A stretch of 64,000 nucleotides of DNA, taken from Phocaeicola vulgatus (lineage in GTDB: Bacteria > Bacteroidota > Bacteroidia > Bacteroidales > Tannerellaceae). This document shows, in pieces, positions 37,124 to 48,120 of this stretch. The stretch spans positions 1,319,001 through 1,383,000 of the forward strand of contig CP091733.1 of the NCBI GenBank assembly GCA_022009975.1, given 5' to 3'. Each line of letters opens with the position of its first letter. Position 1 is the stretch's first letter. Below the pieces are notes generated by a model that was not told the DNA's origin, did no database searches, and saw only the letters and a list, made by a program, of their open reading frames with translations. Both the position numbers and the translations under genes were made by a program.

Positions 37124-38303
37124 TTATGGAATATATTTAAAGTAGAGCAATGCCTGCTTCAAGTGTTTCCCTGTCAATATAGGCAAAACCAAGAATCCTG
37201 CCAACCACACATATTCACTCCAGGAATAATAGAGGTCACGCCCGTTCAAGGCTTGGTCCACATATATCAGGAAATAGTGGCGCAAAGGGAAAAGGCGGGC
37301 CAATGCCTGCAAAGTAGGATGCATCTCCAACAACGGGAAAGAAAACCCGACGATTGAAAAGGCAATCATACCGAAAAGACAAGCGAAGCTCAATCCCAAT
37401 CGCAAAGTCGGGAGGATAGAAATCATGAATACTCCCACGGCTTGGCACGCAACGACCAACATAAACAGGGCAGCCAACATCGGCAACCATCCGCTGTGGA
37501 GCGGAAAGGCATTATATCCATACAAGACAGCGCAATAGAGCCAGCTCATGATGGTAAAAGCGATAGTATATGGAAGCAACTTCCCTAAAAGTGCGACAAC
37601 GATGGAGTTCTTCCCCATGAAAAGCCATTTGCGGGAAGAGCCCTCTTTCAGTTCTATGCCGATGCAATAAACCGTCACCAAGAATATCATCAATTGCAAC
37701 ACGCCCGGCAAAATGGTATTGTTCAAATAGACAGAATAATTCAACCAAGGGTTGCCTATCGGATGCGTGTCAATCACGATGGGTTGCAATTTGCCCATGA
37801 TTGATTCTTCGGTCTCACCTTTTGCCCTGCCAGTCTGCAATCCCACGGAAGCGTTTGCCAACACAGATATCGTCTTCATGTCCTTGAACAACAAAGAGGC
37901 AGCTATCAGATAAGTGCCGTTTGTGTAATAAGAGAGCTTGGGTTGTCTGCCTGCAGTCGCATCTCTCTCAAAACCTTCAGGGATAAGAAAGATTCCATAG
38001 ATTGCGCCCCGTTGCATCTCCATTCTCGCCTCGCTGAATGATTGCGTCAACATGTCCACCTTCGTCTCTTCAAAGGCATCCAGAGTGCGTATCAACTGGC
38101 GTGACGTGGGCGTGTTATCTTGATCCACCACTGCTATAGGCAAATCCGTGGGCAATCCTTCGTGCATCAAGGTGAGGAAACAACAGACAGATGAGAGGAG
38201 CACCGATTATCGCAAACAGATAAATAGGCTTCTCCACCATCCTGTGAAGCTCCCTCCTAAAGATTAGCCAGAAACAGCATGTTGATTTGCAAACAGTCTT
38301 CAT
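37124..38303 (-). CDS. ABC-2 type transporter permease, frameshifted
   Basis: A paralogue of the next gene with the same layout: helix near residue 30 (LFAIIGAPLICLLF), periplasmic domain with LPIAVVDQDNTPTSRQ, and C-terminal helices with GFSFPLLEMHPTLQAL. The frame is broken near 38165 within the first helix, before TLMHEGLPTDLP. The sequence TTTCC there has one base too many or two too few. Its ATG (38301-38303) overlaps the stop of the hlyD gene by one base, so the genes are translationally coupled. Two such permeases normally form a heterodimer. Confidence 0.85.
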
Positions 38304-39309
38304 TATTTCATTTCGTTTTTCTTAAGGATGACAGACATTCCCAGGACGCAAACCTTCAACGGATTGGACTGGGCGGGCTTTGACTTCAAATGTCTTTGCA
38401 TCATACTGCCCGTTTGTCTTGGTTGCTTTCCATGCTGCGTAAGTTCCCATGTCTTTCATGGCATACACTTTCAGCTGGACATTCTGATTTCCCAATGCAG
38501 GGACAAAAGCTTTCACTTCGTCACCGATACGGATTTGGGAAAGCAAATCTTCACGGATGCTGAATGTCACCCAAATATCATTCATGTCTAAAATGTTCAT
38601 GATGGGAGCACCTGTTCCAACCAATTCCCCGATTTCCGGGAAACGTTCGGAAACCTCTCCATCAATCGGAGAAACCAATGCGCCTTCCTTCTTATAGGAT
38701 TCCACTTCGGCAACAGCCCCGCTTGCTTGGTTCACCAAAGCAGCAGCAGCCGCTTTGTCTTCGCGTCTTGCTCCCTCTTTGGCCATCTCATATTGTGAGC
38801 GGGCAGCTTTCTCGGTTGCCACCATTGCCTGATAATTAGCTTCCGCTTCATCCTTTCTGGGCAGACATGACACCCTTTTCATACAAATTACGCACACGGT
38901 CATACGATTTCTTTGCGATTTCCAATCCGGCTTGTGCCTTTTGCCACATTTCATAAGCACCAGTCACCTCTTGGTCCCTCGCACCTTTCAATGCTTTGGC
39001 ATGTTGAGCTTCGGCAGCCGCTTTCACAGCCTCTGCCTGCATCATCTTTGCATCCACTTCAGGAGTATTCAAATAAACCAAAGTATCTCCGGCTTTCACT
39101 TTATCGCCTTCATTGAAACGATAAGAAACGATTCTTCCCGGCACTTTTCCTGAAATGCGGACAGTCGTCGCTTCTGCTTGCCCCATTATTATTTCATCCG
39201 GTGGAGTCAATAAAAAGAATCCAGCCAAAGCCACCAACACGATAACAAGCATCATGGCTATAAAAGCCAGCATCATGTTACTAATCGAAAATTTCTTGTT
39301 CTCAGACAT
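38303..39309 (-). CDS. HlyD-family periplasmic adaptor (membrane fusion protein), two frameshifts
   Basis: MSENKKFSISNMMLAFIAMM leads into one N-terminal helix (~12-33). A lipoyl-like half-motif follows (GKVPGRIVSYRFNEGDKVKAG), then an Ala/Glu/Lys-rich coiled coil (~75-190) and a second lipoyl half (ALVSPIDGEVSERFPEIGE). A barrel domain closes it, ending RPGMSVILKKNEMK. The adaptor links the two inner-membrane permeases to the TolC-like channel upstream. Breaks lie near 38866 (SAQK/DEAEANYQ) and 38332 (extra A in GGGAATG). The true stop is 38303-38305. Confidence 0.86.
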
Positions 39310-39352
39310 ATTATTTATATTTAATTTTTCCTTACTTATGGTTATAACTCTA

Positions 39353-40744
39353 TCATTTGTCCTGCAAATTCCGTCCCAATGCTTTGTTCAAATAAACTTG
39401 CGTCAGTTTTTTCTCAATCTGTGCATCAATCAATGTGGAGCGGGCAGCCACCCAAGCTGTTTGCGCTTCCATCAGGTTCAAAGCTGGAATCACGCCCTCT
39501 TCAAATCCCAAATTGGCACGGCGCAAATTCTCTTCCGCACTGTTCATGTTCCGTGATGAAGCCACCAACTTCTTATTGGCTTCATTGACTTTATAGGCGG
39601 ATTGGATCACTTGCAGTTCTATCTTTTCCCTTGCGTCTTCCCATTCCAACTGTTTGATCCGGCTTTCCGTCCTTGCAGCCTGGCGTTTATAACTTCCTTC
39701 CCACCAGCCAGTCAACGGCACTTTGACCATGACACCGATGTTGAACATTCCACCAAATTCGTTCTTGAAACCATTGAATGCGTTGGGGTTCGTCACCAAA
39801 TAATTCGCTGAGAGGGCAACAGAAGGCAACAAGTCCGCAAGCACGATTCTCTCCTTCTTCTTATATATTTTCTTTGCCAATTCCAAGCTGCGCAATTCAT
39901 TCCTATTCATGAATGCTTCGTTCACGTCTGCTGAAACGGCATCTCCATTGGAAGCCGGGGATTCGTCCAAAGTCTCGTCACTCAACTCGACCGCTTCATC
40001 CATCGGCAATCCGCACAACTGCAAAAGCAGCATCTTGGATAAAGAAAGTCCATTGTCCACTTTCGTCTGCGCCATTTCCGCTTCATTCAGCTTCACTTTC
40101 ACGGACAAACCATCCGCTTCGGTGGCAACGCCTTCTTCAATCATGGCACGGACATCACTGTCCATCTTTTTAAGCAAGCCGACATAAGCATCTGCCAGTT
40201 TCTTCTTGTTCACCAAGGAAACGACCTGCCAATAAGTTTCATCCGTCTTATATAACAAGTCTTGCAACTGTTGTTGGTTCATGGATTTGGCAAGTTCATG
40301 CATATAATCCGTTATCTGGTTATATGTGACTATTTTCCCTCCCATGAAAACAGGCTGCACCAATGAGACTGACCCGACCCAAACATTCTGGATATCCAAA
40401 TGCTGTATTTCATCAACAGCTCCTAAGGCTTGCTTGACAGCCGGCAATTCAGCCAAACCACCCAACGAAGAAGCCAATTGGGAGCTTAACTGTCCCATGT
40501 TCAATAAGTTTAAATCTTTCTGATTCCATAAATAGGCTCCTGTCGCAGAGACCTGTGGAAAATACTTGGTGAGGGCGGCTTTCTTATCATATCCCGCAAC
40601 TTTAATCTTCTCAGCTGAAACTTGCAGTTCTTTGTTGTTCTGGACAGCCAAGTTCCTGCAATCCTGCAGAGACAAGTGCTGCTGTGCTATCACTCCGTAA
40701 TTAGCGAACAAAGAAAAGATACAGCCTAAAAAAATCCTTTTCAT
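39353..40744 (-). CDS. TolC-family outer-membrane efflux channel
   Basis: About 463 residues from ATG 40744 (MKRIFLGCIFSLFANYGVIA, signal peptide). Starting at 40831 would add 29 residues ahead of the signal and is unlikely. Two repeats of helix and strand, beginning LSLQDCRNLAVQNNKELQ and ending with AWVAARSTLIDAQIEKKL, match the OEP family of trimeric tunnel proteins. It heads an export operon with hlyD and two ABC-2 permease genes. Confidence 0.9.
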   Translation of the reverse strand: MKRIFLGCIFSLFANYGVIAQQHLSLQDCRNLAVQNNKELQVSAEKIKVAGYDKKAALTKYFPQVSATGAYLWNQKDLNLLNMGQLSSQLASSLGGLAELPAVKQALGAVDEIQHLDIQNVWVGSVSLVQPVFMGGKIVTYNQITDYMHELAKSMNQQQLQDLLYKTDETYWQVVSLVNKKKLADAYVGLLKKMDSDVRAMIEEGVATEADGLSVKVKLNEAEMAQTKVDNGLSLSKMLLLQLCGLPMDEAVELSDETLDESPASNGDAVSADVNEAFMNRNELRSLELAKKIYKKKERIVLADLLPSVALSANYLVTNPNAFNGFKNEFGGMFNIGVMVKVPLTGWWEGSYKRQAARTESRIKQLEWEDAREKIELQVIQSAYKVNEANKKLVASSRNMNSAEENLRRANLGFEEGVIPALNLMEAQTAWVAARSTLIDAQIEKKLTQVYLNKALGRNLQDK

Positions 40745-40971
40745 TCTATGCAATACTTTAATTCTATTTCTTTTTGAAACTTTTTGATATAACAATAGAA
40801 CAAGCATATTGGTTCGGATTTTCATCTCCAAAAACCAGTCTATGCTTCTATGCCATTTAAGTTACAAAGATAGGACATTTCGGAACACCCTATTATTGAA
40901 TTAATACAATTTTGAGCGATTATCCCCGTTTGCCTCAGTGCTTTCCTCCGGCAAAACTGCATAAAAAAGAA

Positions 40972-41007
40972 GAGGCTGTGCCAAAACAATTGTTTTGATA
41001 CAGCCCC
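40972..41007 (-). terminator. Dispersed hairpin behind the OmpX-like gene (copy 3)
   Basis: AGGCTGTGCCAAAACA pairs with TGTTTTGATACAGCCC around an AATT centre. It lies 22 bases after the stop of the minus-strand outer-membrane gene. No TIR element follows this copy. Confidence 0.65.
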
Positions 41008-41028
41008 TTTATAATTTACAGGAAACTA

Positions 41029-41535
41029 TTAAAAATTGTAACCCACTCTAAGACCTAATAAGGCCTGGTCGATATCTTTTACAATATTATATTTGACTTC
41101 CAAACCCAAAGAGAGTTCTCGGGTCGCATACACTTCGGCACCTAAACCGATGTTCATACCGAAACGGGTCTTTGTCGTTGAAGAGTCATATCTTCCGAAA
41201 TCATTAACACTTCCTACTCCATGCAATTTCCAGAATGCCAAGTCCATTCCTGCCAATGGATAAAAACCAAAAACGCTGGACAAAGGAATTACATAATGTG
41301 CATTCAAGTCGATGGCGCATGCGCTTAATCCATCAGCTTTCACAAAATAGGTGAAGGAAGGAGACAAACGGACAGCATCAGTAATGTTGTACCGGTAATC
41401 AATGCCCAAAGTAGCATTCTCCGAATCAAAACCATAACCTACAGTAAAACCAAGAGACTGGTCGCCTCTATTGGTCTGAGCAAACAAACCGACGCTGAGG
41501 CAAAGCATACATAATGTAACTAAAATTTTCTTCAT
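41029..41535 (-). CDS. Small outer-membrane beta-barrel protein
   Basis: A 168-residue protein with signal peptide MKKILVTLCMLCLSVGLFAQ. Alternating strands (GFTVGYGFDSENATLGIDYRY) end in an aromatic C-terminus GLRVGYNF, the outer-membrane barrel signal. Size suits an eight-stranded OmpX/OmpW-like barrel. No function can be assigned. It is a single gene between the dipeptidase and efflux operons. Confidence 0.82.
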   Translation of the reverse strand: MKKILVTLCMLCLSVGLFAQTNRGDQSLGFTVGYGFDSENATLGIDYRYNITDAVRLSPSFTYFVKADGLSACAIDLNAHYVIPLSSVFGFYPLAGMDLAFWKLHGVGSVNDFGRYDSSTTKTRFGMNIGLGAEVYATRELSLGLEVKYNIVKDIDQALLGLRVGYNF

Positions 41536-41575
41536 GACATTTTCCTTTTTTAATAATACCGCAATGTACGAATTA

Positions 41576-43215
41576 TTATTTAACTTTCAAACGTTCTCCG
41601 GCAGATTTTACGATTTCCCTATAAAAATCTTCGCTATAGCCCGGAGAATTAGGGAAAGCACCCAATCCATAGCCATTGTCCAAGAACTTTCCGTCCTTCT
41701 CTTTTCTGACAACGCCGTCGGAATATTTGACAATCAGAAATTCGCCTAACCTCTTCCAGCGTTCCACAGATTCGTCGGCTGTGGTGGTGCTGTACCAAGT
41801 CAAGAACTTCACCGCCTCTGCCGGGTCTTTGGCATATAATTCCTCTGCAGCCTTGTCGATAGCCGGCATCAAAGCCAAATATTTATTTTCCAATTCGGAT
41901 TGAACCTTGCGGACATCATCAATCATTTGGTTATAGCGATAGTACACCATGTTCGCCACCCAGTTACGAATCCAAAAGGCAGAAGTCCATGAAAATTCCA
42001 TCATGCTGCCGTTTCCTTGGCGATAACATTCGGGAGATGCTGTGATGGAGCAGTATAACGGAGTAAAGACTGTCGTGTTGGCATCGTCAACAGCGAACCA
42101 TAAAACACCGCCGATTGCGTCTGGCAACCAACTTCTCAATTGGGGAACAATGACAAAGCCCGACTGTGGTGTCGCGATTGGACGCTCATTCACGTATGAT
42201 TGGCCGTCCACTTCATAGCTCAACGGACGGAAACGGATGGGAGCCTTGAAAGGACCTGCGCCCGGATCTTTTGTCATATCCAATTCCGTTCCTTCATAAT
42301 GGTCACGCATCATATCACGGACATCAGAAACGGAGAGTTTCCTGTCCGGCTTGATATAGAGAGGCATCGATTCCGCATTGACATCACCTTTCGCCAATTC
42401 TACATATTTCGCCATGTCCTTATTATACTTATTGAAGAAAGACCACACTCTGGCTTCACAAGCGCGCAAACCGCTGAAGCTATATGGGCAATATGCTTGC
42501 GCAAAGCTAAAATCTTTGTCTTTTCCTTTGAAATATCCTTTTTCACGTGCGAAAGAGACCACATCCGGGGAATAGATACAATTCTCCTTGTCGTCGAACG
42601 GGATTTGTTGGATTCTGGACTGGTTGGCATGTGCACTAACACAATCGTCCGGAATGCGGATGGCAACCCAAACAGCACCTTTGTTGCCTGTCCCTTTTCC
42701 AATCATTTCCATAATCCAAACTTCGTTCTTGTCGGCAATGGAGAAAGATTCGCCACTGCTATAATAACCATATTCCGCCACAAGGTCAGTCATCACCTTG
42801 ATAGCTTCACGAGCCGTCTTTGAACGCTGCAAAGCCACATAAATTAGGCTTCCATAGTCCATGATGCCAGTCGTGTCCACCAACTCCTTGCGACCGCCGA
42901 AAGTACTTTCCGTAATCGCCACTTGATGCTCGTTCATGTTTCCCACGACCGCATACGTCTGCCTGACTTGTGCGATTTCACCCAATGGTTTTCCAGTGTC
43001 CCACTCCTTGATTTGCAATTTCGCACCTGCTGGCCAAACAGCAGCGGGCCAACGATACAATTCGCCATACAACGAATAGGAGTCTGCTGCATAACTGATC
43101 ATCACCGAACCATCGGTCGATGCCTTCTTTCCTACTAACAATCCTGTGCAAGCCGAAGCATCACCCAAAGAGCTAAAGCTTAAACAAGCTGCAATTGCAA
43201 TCCAAATTTCTTCAT
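41576..43215 (-). CDS. C69 family dipeptidase, frameshifted in the signal peptide
   Basis: About 545 residues. ATG 43215 gives MKKFWIAIAACLSFSSLGD, ending ASA before Cys (ACTGLLVGKKAS). That cysteine becomes the N-terminal nucleophile after cleavage, as in PepD-type Ntn hydrolases. A T lost in AAATTTTGG near 43203 breaks the signal as sequenced. ESTFGGRKEL, MIGKGTGNKGAVWVA and ISYAADSYSLYGE are family segments. It hydrolyses dipeptides, probably in the periplasm. Confidence 0.88.
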
Positions 43216-43230
43216 TCCAATACTTTTTAA

Positions 43231-44091
43231 TTATCGTTCCAATGAATACAAGAGTTCAATCTCTTCCTTCCAAATAGTTTCATCGGGAGTTTCCAATATT
43301 AACGGGATATTGTCGAAACGGGCATCGTTCATCAACAACTCGAACAGGGTCATGCCCATCAATCCTTTCCCAATGCTATCATGGCGGTCAACATGAGAGG
43401 CTAACTCTTTCTTCGAATCATTGATATGCATTCCCCTAAGATAGGAAAAACCTATCACTTCATCAAAATGTGAAAAAGTTGACTCGAATCCCTCTTTAGT
43501 CCTTATCTCATAACCGGCAGCCAACGTGTGTGCCGTGTCCAAGCAAACGCCCACCCGGCTTTTGTCCTCCACTTGGCTGATGATTTGCGCAATCTGTTCA
43601 AATGAATATCCAAGGTTCGTCCCTTGCCCTGCCGTGTTTTCGATAACAGCTGTGACACCTTGGGTCTGTTCCAAAGTCCAGTTGATGGATTCGGCAATGC
43701 GTGCCAAGCAGTCGTCTATGCTGATTGCCTTCAAATGGCTTCCGGGATGGAAGTTCAGGCGGTCAAGTCCCAGCTGCTCGCATCGCTGCATCTCATCCAA
43801 GAACGAAGCCCTCGACTTCTCCAGCCCTTCCTTTTCCGGATGTCCCAAATTGATAAGATAGCTGTCGTGCGGCAATATCGTGCTGGGGGCATAACCCAGC
43901 TCTTCGCACCGTTCCTTGAACAGTTTTATGCTTTTCTGGCTCAGCGGGGCGGACTTCCATTGCCTTTGGTTCTTTGTAAACAGAGCAAAGGCCTTTGCTC
44001 CTATCGCATGAGCGTTCAATGGCGCATTCTCCACTCCTCCTGAGGAAGAGACATGCGCTCCTATTTTCTTGTTGCTTATTTTATTCCCCAT
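43231..44091 (-). CDS. nfo: Endonuclease IV (AP endonuclease)
   Basis: Complete 286-residue TIM-barrel enzyme that cuts 5' of abasic sites. Zinc ligands fall in HPGSHL (~116), ENTAGQG (~150), [11 protein letters not shown] (~183), [16 protein letters not shown] (~221) and LETPDE (~266). No frameshift. It starts 21 bases beyond the TPR gene stop and ends 15 bases before the dipeptidase start, so the three may share a transcript. Confidence 0.95.
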   Translation of the reverse strand: MGNKISNKKIGAHVSSSGGVENAPLNAHAIGAKAFALFTKNQRQWKSAPLSQKSIKLFKERCEELGYAPSTILPHDSYLINLGHPEKEGLEKSRASFLDEMQRCEQLGLDRLNFHPGSHLKAISIDDCLARIAESINWTLEQTQGVTAVIENTAGQGTNLGYSFEQIAQIISQVEDKSRVGVCLDTAHTLAAGYEIRTKEGFESTFSHFDEVIGFSYLRGMHINDSKKELASHVDRHDSIGKGLMGMTLFELLMNDARFDNIPLILETPDETIWKEEIELLYSLER

Positions 44092-44112
44092 ATTCTCCTT
44101 GGTATTTATTCA

Positions 44113-46229
44113 TTATTCCATCATTCGCTTGATGATACTATAAGCATTCACAATGCCCAATTCTCCCGCCTTGCTCAAGTCGGCAATCCCTTGATTGGTG
44201 TTCCCTTGTGACAAGCGAGCCAAGCCGCGGTTGAAGTAAGCCTCCGCAAAGTCCGGGTCACGGTCTATCGCTTCTGTATAATCGGTGATGGCAGCCCTGT
44301 AGTCACGCAAAGCACAACGGAGGTTCGCCCGATTGAAATAGGCATAGACAAAGTCCGGATTATTCTTGATGGCCATGTCATAATCGCGCGTTATCATTTC
44401 ATGCTTGTAAGCCCTCTCCTTCTCTTCCACTTCATGCAGCTGATCTTTGTTCGTCGGCGTGCTGATTTGTTGGGTCTTTCCGCCAAAACGGAAACTCATC
44501 GTCTGGTGGGAAGAGGCATTCAAATCCATGATTTCCGACTTACGGTTGGAGTCCTCATATTGCATCTGTTTATAACGCACCACGGCACGGTTGAAGTAGG
44601 CAACGACCGAAGTCGGGTCCAACTCCAACACCCTGTCATAATCCTTCAAAGCGGAAGCAAAATCCTGCACCAACATATAATCGATGGCACGGCCCAAATA
44701 GGCATTGGCATCATCCGGATTACGGCTGATGATGGCTGAATAGGAGTCGATTGATGCGAAATGCGAAGCTATCTGGTCTTCCGTCAACGCAGCCTCTTCA
44801 TTGGTGACAATCAATTTCATCCGCAAGACCATCCGTTGGTTGAAGTCCTCCAACATTTTGCTATAATAGAGCTGTTTCTTCACCACATCCGCCTTTTCAT
44901 AGAAGGTCAGGATAAACTGTGGCTCCAAATCAACCCTGACATTGCGATCTTGCACTCGTCCACGCACTTCGCTTTGGTATTTGCTCTTCCGTTCTTCATC
45001 TTTGTCATAGACGACAAGGCGGTTGAACTTATCCATGTTTTTGTCCGAACGTTCACGGGTGTTCTGTTCGTCCGTCGTTGCCGCTGCTTGGGTATTTGAG
45101 GTGGAAGAGGCAACATTGCCATTGCCTGCAGCACGATCCTTCTTCGCCTGCTCCTCCTTGTTGTAGGCAGTCCAGATGTCACGGTCGGCACCTGCGAAAT
45201 CACGCAACTTCTTCTTCGCCTCCGAACGGCTATAATAACCCGGCAAGAAATTGGGATATTCATCCAACACCTTATCATAGTCAGAGACGGCTCCCGCATA
45301 ATCTCCCGTTTCATAGCGCAAAAGAGCACGGTTGTAATAAGCCATGTAGTTGTCCGGCTCCAAATGCAACACCACGTCGAAATCCTCGATGGCACGGTTG
45401 TTATCGCCTACTTGGAAACGAAGCAGTCCACGGTTGAAGCGGGCAATCAGGTTGTCCCGGTCCATATTGATGACTTGGTCATAGTCCGCCATAGCCCCAC
45501 GCAGATTGTTCAACTGGTAGCTGACCAATCCCCGGTTGATATAATAACCGCTTTCCCTCGGGTTCAAACGGATGGCTTCATTCAAATCGGAAAGAGCCTT
45601 TTTGAAATCCTGCATTTGATAGTGTAAGATGGCACGGTTGCCATATGCCGGCGCATAATAGGGATCCAATTTGACCGCCTGGTCATAATCCGCCAATGCC
45701 TTGATGGTGTCTCCCTCCTCTAAATACATCGCACCTCTGGAAAGATAGTTCATCGAATACTTGGGGAAGGCAGCCATCAGCTTTCAAACATCCCCTTCGC
45801 CCCTTCATAATCCTTTTTCTGGATGAATGCGACGGCTTCGTTCACCATCATCTGCCTGTCCTCGCGTTTAAACTCCAATCCCTTTTCATAATCGGCAATT
45901 GCCCCGTCATAATTCTCCATGCTTTGGCGGGCGATGCCACGGGCATAATAAGCCTGGGCTAAAAACGGGTTGCGTTCAAGGCAAGCGGTACAATCGTCTT
46001 CCGCTCCTTTAAAATCGTCCAGATTGATTTTCGCCACCGCTCGGAAGAAATAGGGCTCTGCCAACCAAGGCTTCGAGCGGATGACTTGATTGAAATATTG
46101 TATAGACAAAACATAATCCTCAAAATAGAGAGCATTGCGGCCAATAGCCAATACCCGGTCTGTGTTGATTTGAGCCAACAATGACAACGAGCACAACTGG
46201 AGCGCAAGCCAAAATATCAACTTCTTCAT
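44113..46229 (-). CDS. Large exported TPR protein, frameshifted
   Basis: MKKLIFWLALQLCSLSLLAQ is a signal peptide. About a dozen tetratricopeptide units follow (for example NYMAYYNRALLRYETGDYAG, YYINRGLVSYQLNNLRGAM, AEAYFNRGLARLSQGNTNQG) over ~704 residues, with a variable linker at ~370-420. The two reading frames meet at 45777: AGCCTGATG appears as AGCTGATG, losing one C and creating a TGA between GMFES and LMAAFPKYSMNYL. It is a periplasmic or cell-surface protein-interaction scaffold of unknown partner. Confidence 0.8.
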
Positions 46230-46377
46230 TCGATCTATTTATATCATCCATTTATATAATGGGAACAAATTTAGTAAAATATCCCATGCATAGGCTACTC
46301 CATCTGTTTTTTTAGTCCTATTTTGGGTTTATTCATTAGAATCGGCAGTGGTTTTATTCAGATAGGGCGGGTTTCTT

Positions 46378-47296
46378 TCACGATTTCGCCTGATTCTTAT
46401 TTGCGCTTTTACTGTTGTTAACCAAAATGACTCCTCCGAATACGGTTGCCGCTGCCAATACTTTCTGCCAGCTCAACGCATCCATTCCAATCACAATGCT
46501 GATAGTAGTGGCAATGATAGGCTGGATATAAGAATACATGCTCACCAACGTCGGACGGATCCTTTTCTGTCCGAATGGTATCAAGAAGTAAGTGATGAAG
46601 GTGGCGCAAATGATCAAGAAAGCGACTTCCAACATATAGTTCCCCGGCAATTCCGACCATTGCTGCCGGATGATTTCCTTCCCTGCCATCGGAAGTGAAA
46701 TCAATGTGGAGAAGAGGAAAATCCATTTCATGAACGTCACGACCGAATATTTGGATATGAGGGGCTTGAATATTCCCAAATAGAGCGAGAAGCAAAGGCT
46801 GTTCACCACAATCAAAGCCACTCCTACCGGCTTCGTCTGTGTCACGCCGCCTGCCGAAGTGACACTGTTGAGTATCAAGTAGACAATGCCACAGAAACTA
46901 ATCAAGACTCCACCAGCCTTCTTCCAGGTAATCGGCTCTTTCAAGGCTATTGCCGCTATGAACATGGTGTAGATAGGCGACAAAGCACTGACGATGGAGC
47001 AATCCATAGGCGTGATATCCGAAATAGCCATCAGGAAGGAGGTCTGTGTCAAGAAATCCTAATATGGAAGCCATGAAGATGCGGGGAAAATCCCTCATTT
47101 CTACTTTTTCCGAAGGCATGAAGAGGGAGAGCAACCAAAACAGCAATCCCGCACCCACGGAACGAAGAGCGAACAGGGCAAACGGCGACAACAGGTGGTT
47201 GCCTGTGATGTCTTTGCAAACAATTATATTTAAACCAAAAATGGCATAAGCCGTGAAACAGGCCAAATGACCAATCAATTGATTCCTTTCTTTCAT
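46378..47296 (-). CDS. EamA/DMT-family transporter, frameshifted
   Basis: Ten predicted helices in two EamA halves (GHLACFTAYAIFGLNIIVCK near the start; VALIVVNSLCFSLYLGIF opening the second half). The family exports small metabolites or amino acids. The frame is broken near 47050 between ASILGF and TQTSFLMAISDITPMDC, where TTTCTTG has an indel. SIVSALSPIYTMFIAAIALKE carries the conserved Pro of EamA repeats. The C-terminus NSKSANKNQAKS is cytoplasmic. Substrate unknown. Confidence 0.85.
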
Positions 47297-47324
47297 GATA
47301 AAAATAAGTTTACGATTTTTATAT

Positions 47325-47368
47325 AAAAAAAGCCTTTAGAGGAACTTCTCACGATGTCCTCTAAAGGC
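47325..47368 (-). terminator. Strong terminator of the tRNA-Thr/Tyr cluster
   Basis: A perfect 12-bp stem GCCTTTAGAGGA (47332-47343) and TCCTCTAAAGGC (47357-47368), followed on the minus strand by seven U. It lies 119 bases after the last tRNA. Confidence 0.8.
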
Positions 47369-47486
47369 AATTACCTATTAATAGTAGACCAATAATACAT
47401 GTCAACGATAATTTAATATAACAAACAAGAGAGTTTCGTTGACCTCATCATAATTGAATGAAAAAAATATTATTTACCAAAATTAG

Positions 47487-47569
47487 TGGGCAGTGATGGA
47501 TTCGAACCACCGAAGGCGTAAGCCAGCTGAGTTACAGTCAGCCCCATTTGGCCACTCTGGTAACTGCCC
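47487..47569 (-). tRNA. tRNA-Tyr (GTA), second copy in transcript order
   Basis: 83 nt class II tRNA: acceptor GGGCAGT/ACTGCCC with discriminator A, anticodon loop CTGTAAC with GTA, long variable arm, T-loop GGTTCGAATCC. CCA is not encoded. Identical to the tRNA at 47701-47783. Confidence 0.96.
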
Positions 47570-47598
47570 TTTAATCATCCAAATGATTATCCTTGTCG

Positions 47599-47672
47599 AG
47601 CCTCTTGTCGGATTCGAACCAACGACCCCGAGATTACAAATCACGTGCTCTGGCCAACTGAGCTAAAGAGGC
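47599..47672 (-). tRNA. tRNA-Thr (TGT), second copy in transcript order
   Basis: 74 nt: acceptor GCCTCTT/AAGAGGC, anticodon loop TTTGTAA with TGT, T-loop GGTTCGAATCC. The anticodon stem CGTGA/TCTCG has a central T-T mismatch, present in both copies. A small AATCAT/ATGATT hairpin separates it from the following tRNA-Tyr. Confidence 0.96.
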
Positions 47673-47700
47673 ATTCTTAAAATTTCAAATAACACTGTTG

Positions 47701-47783
47701 TGGGCAGTGATGGATTCGAACCACCGAAGGCGTAAGCCAGCTGAGTTACAGTCAGCCCCATTTGGCCACTCTGGTAACTGCCC
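47701..47783 (-). tRNA. tRNA-Tyr (GTA), first copy in transcript order
   Basis: Same 83-nt sequence as 47487-47569, with long variable arm and GTA anticodon. Confidence 0.96.
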
Positions 47784-47813
47784 TTTTAATCATCGGAATG
47801 ATTAACTTTTTTG

Positions 47814-47887
47814 AGCCTCTTGTCGGATTCGAACCAACGACCCCGAGATTACAAATCACGTGCTCTGGCCAACTGAGCTAAAGAGGC
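47814..47887 (-). tRNA. tRNA-Thr (TGT), first copy in transcript order
   Basis: Same 74-nt sequence as 47599-47672. First gene of the Thr-Tyr-Thr-Tyr transcript. Confidence 0.96.
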
Positions 47888-47928
47888 ATTCGATTTATTT
47901 CTGCATCGTTTTTCTCTCAAATGCGATG

Positions 47929-47936
47929 CAAAGGTA
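47929..47936 (-). promoter_or_regulatory. -7 promoter box (TACCTTTG) of the tRNA cluster
   Basis: Exact TACCTTTG about 42 bases ahead of the first tRNA-Thr on the minus strand, with TTGC some 20 bases further upstream as a possible -33. Confidence 0.75.
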
Positions 47937-48044
47937 GCGATTTATTTCTAACTTGCAATAGTTTTATTCACATTTTTACAACTTATTTTATCGCATTGCC
48001 GCCAACCTTTTGTGAATTAATGCATTTGGAAGTGGATAAATTCA

Positions 48045-48094
48045 GGAAGAGGACACGCCCCGAATCTCTATCAGTCGTGGCGTGCCCTCTTTTC
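48045..48094. terminator. Stem-loop downstream of the GH127 gene
   Basis: AAGAGGACACGCC (48047-48059) pairs with GGCGTGCCCTCTT (48079-48091) with one mismatch. The T tail lies on the plus-strand side, so for the minus-strand GH127 gene it is a weaker terminator, or it blocks transcription entering from the left. Confidence 0.5.
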
Positions 48095-48120
48095 ATGTCT
48101 TGTGCCCGTTCAGTCCGGTG

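Noticed and set aside
40745..40831. 29-residue N-terminal extension of the TolC-like protein
   Set aside because: It would place a signal peptide in the middle of the protein; ATG 40744 starts directly at the signal.
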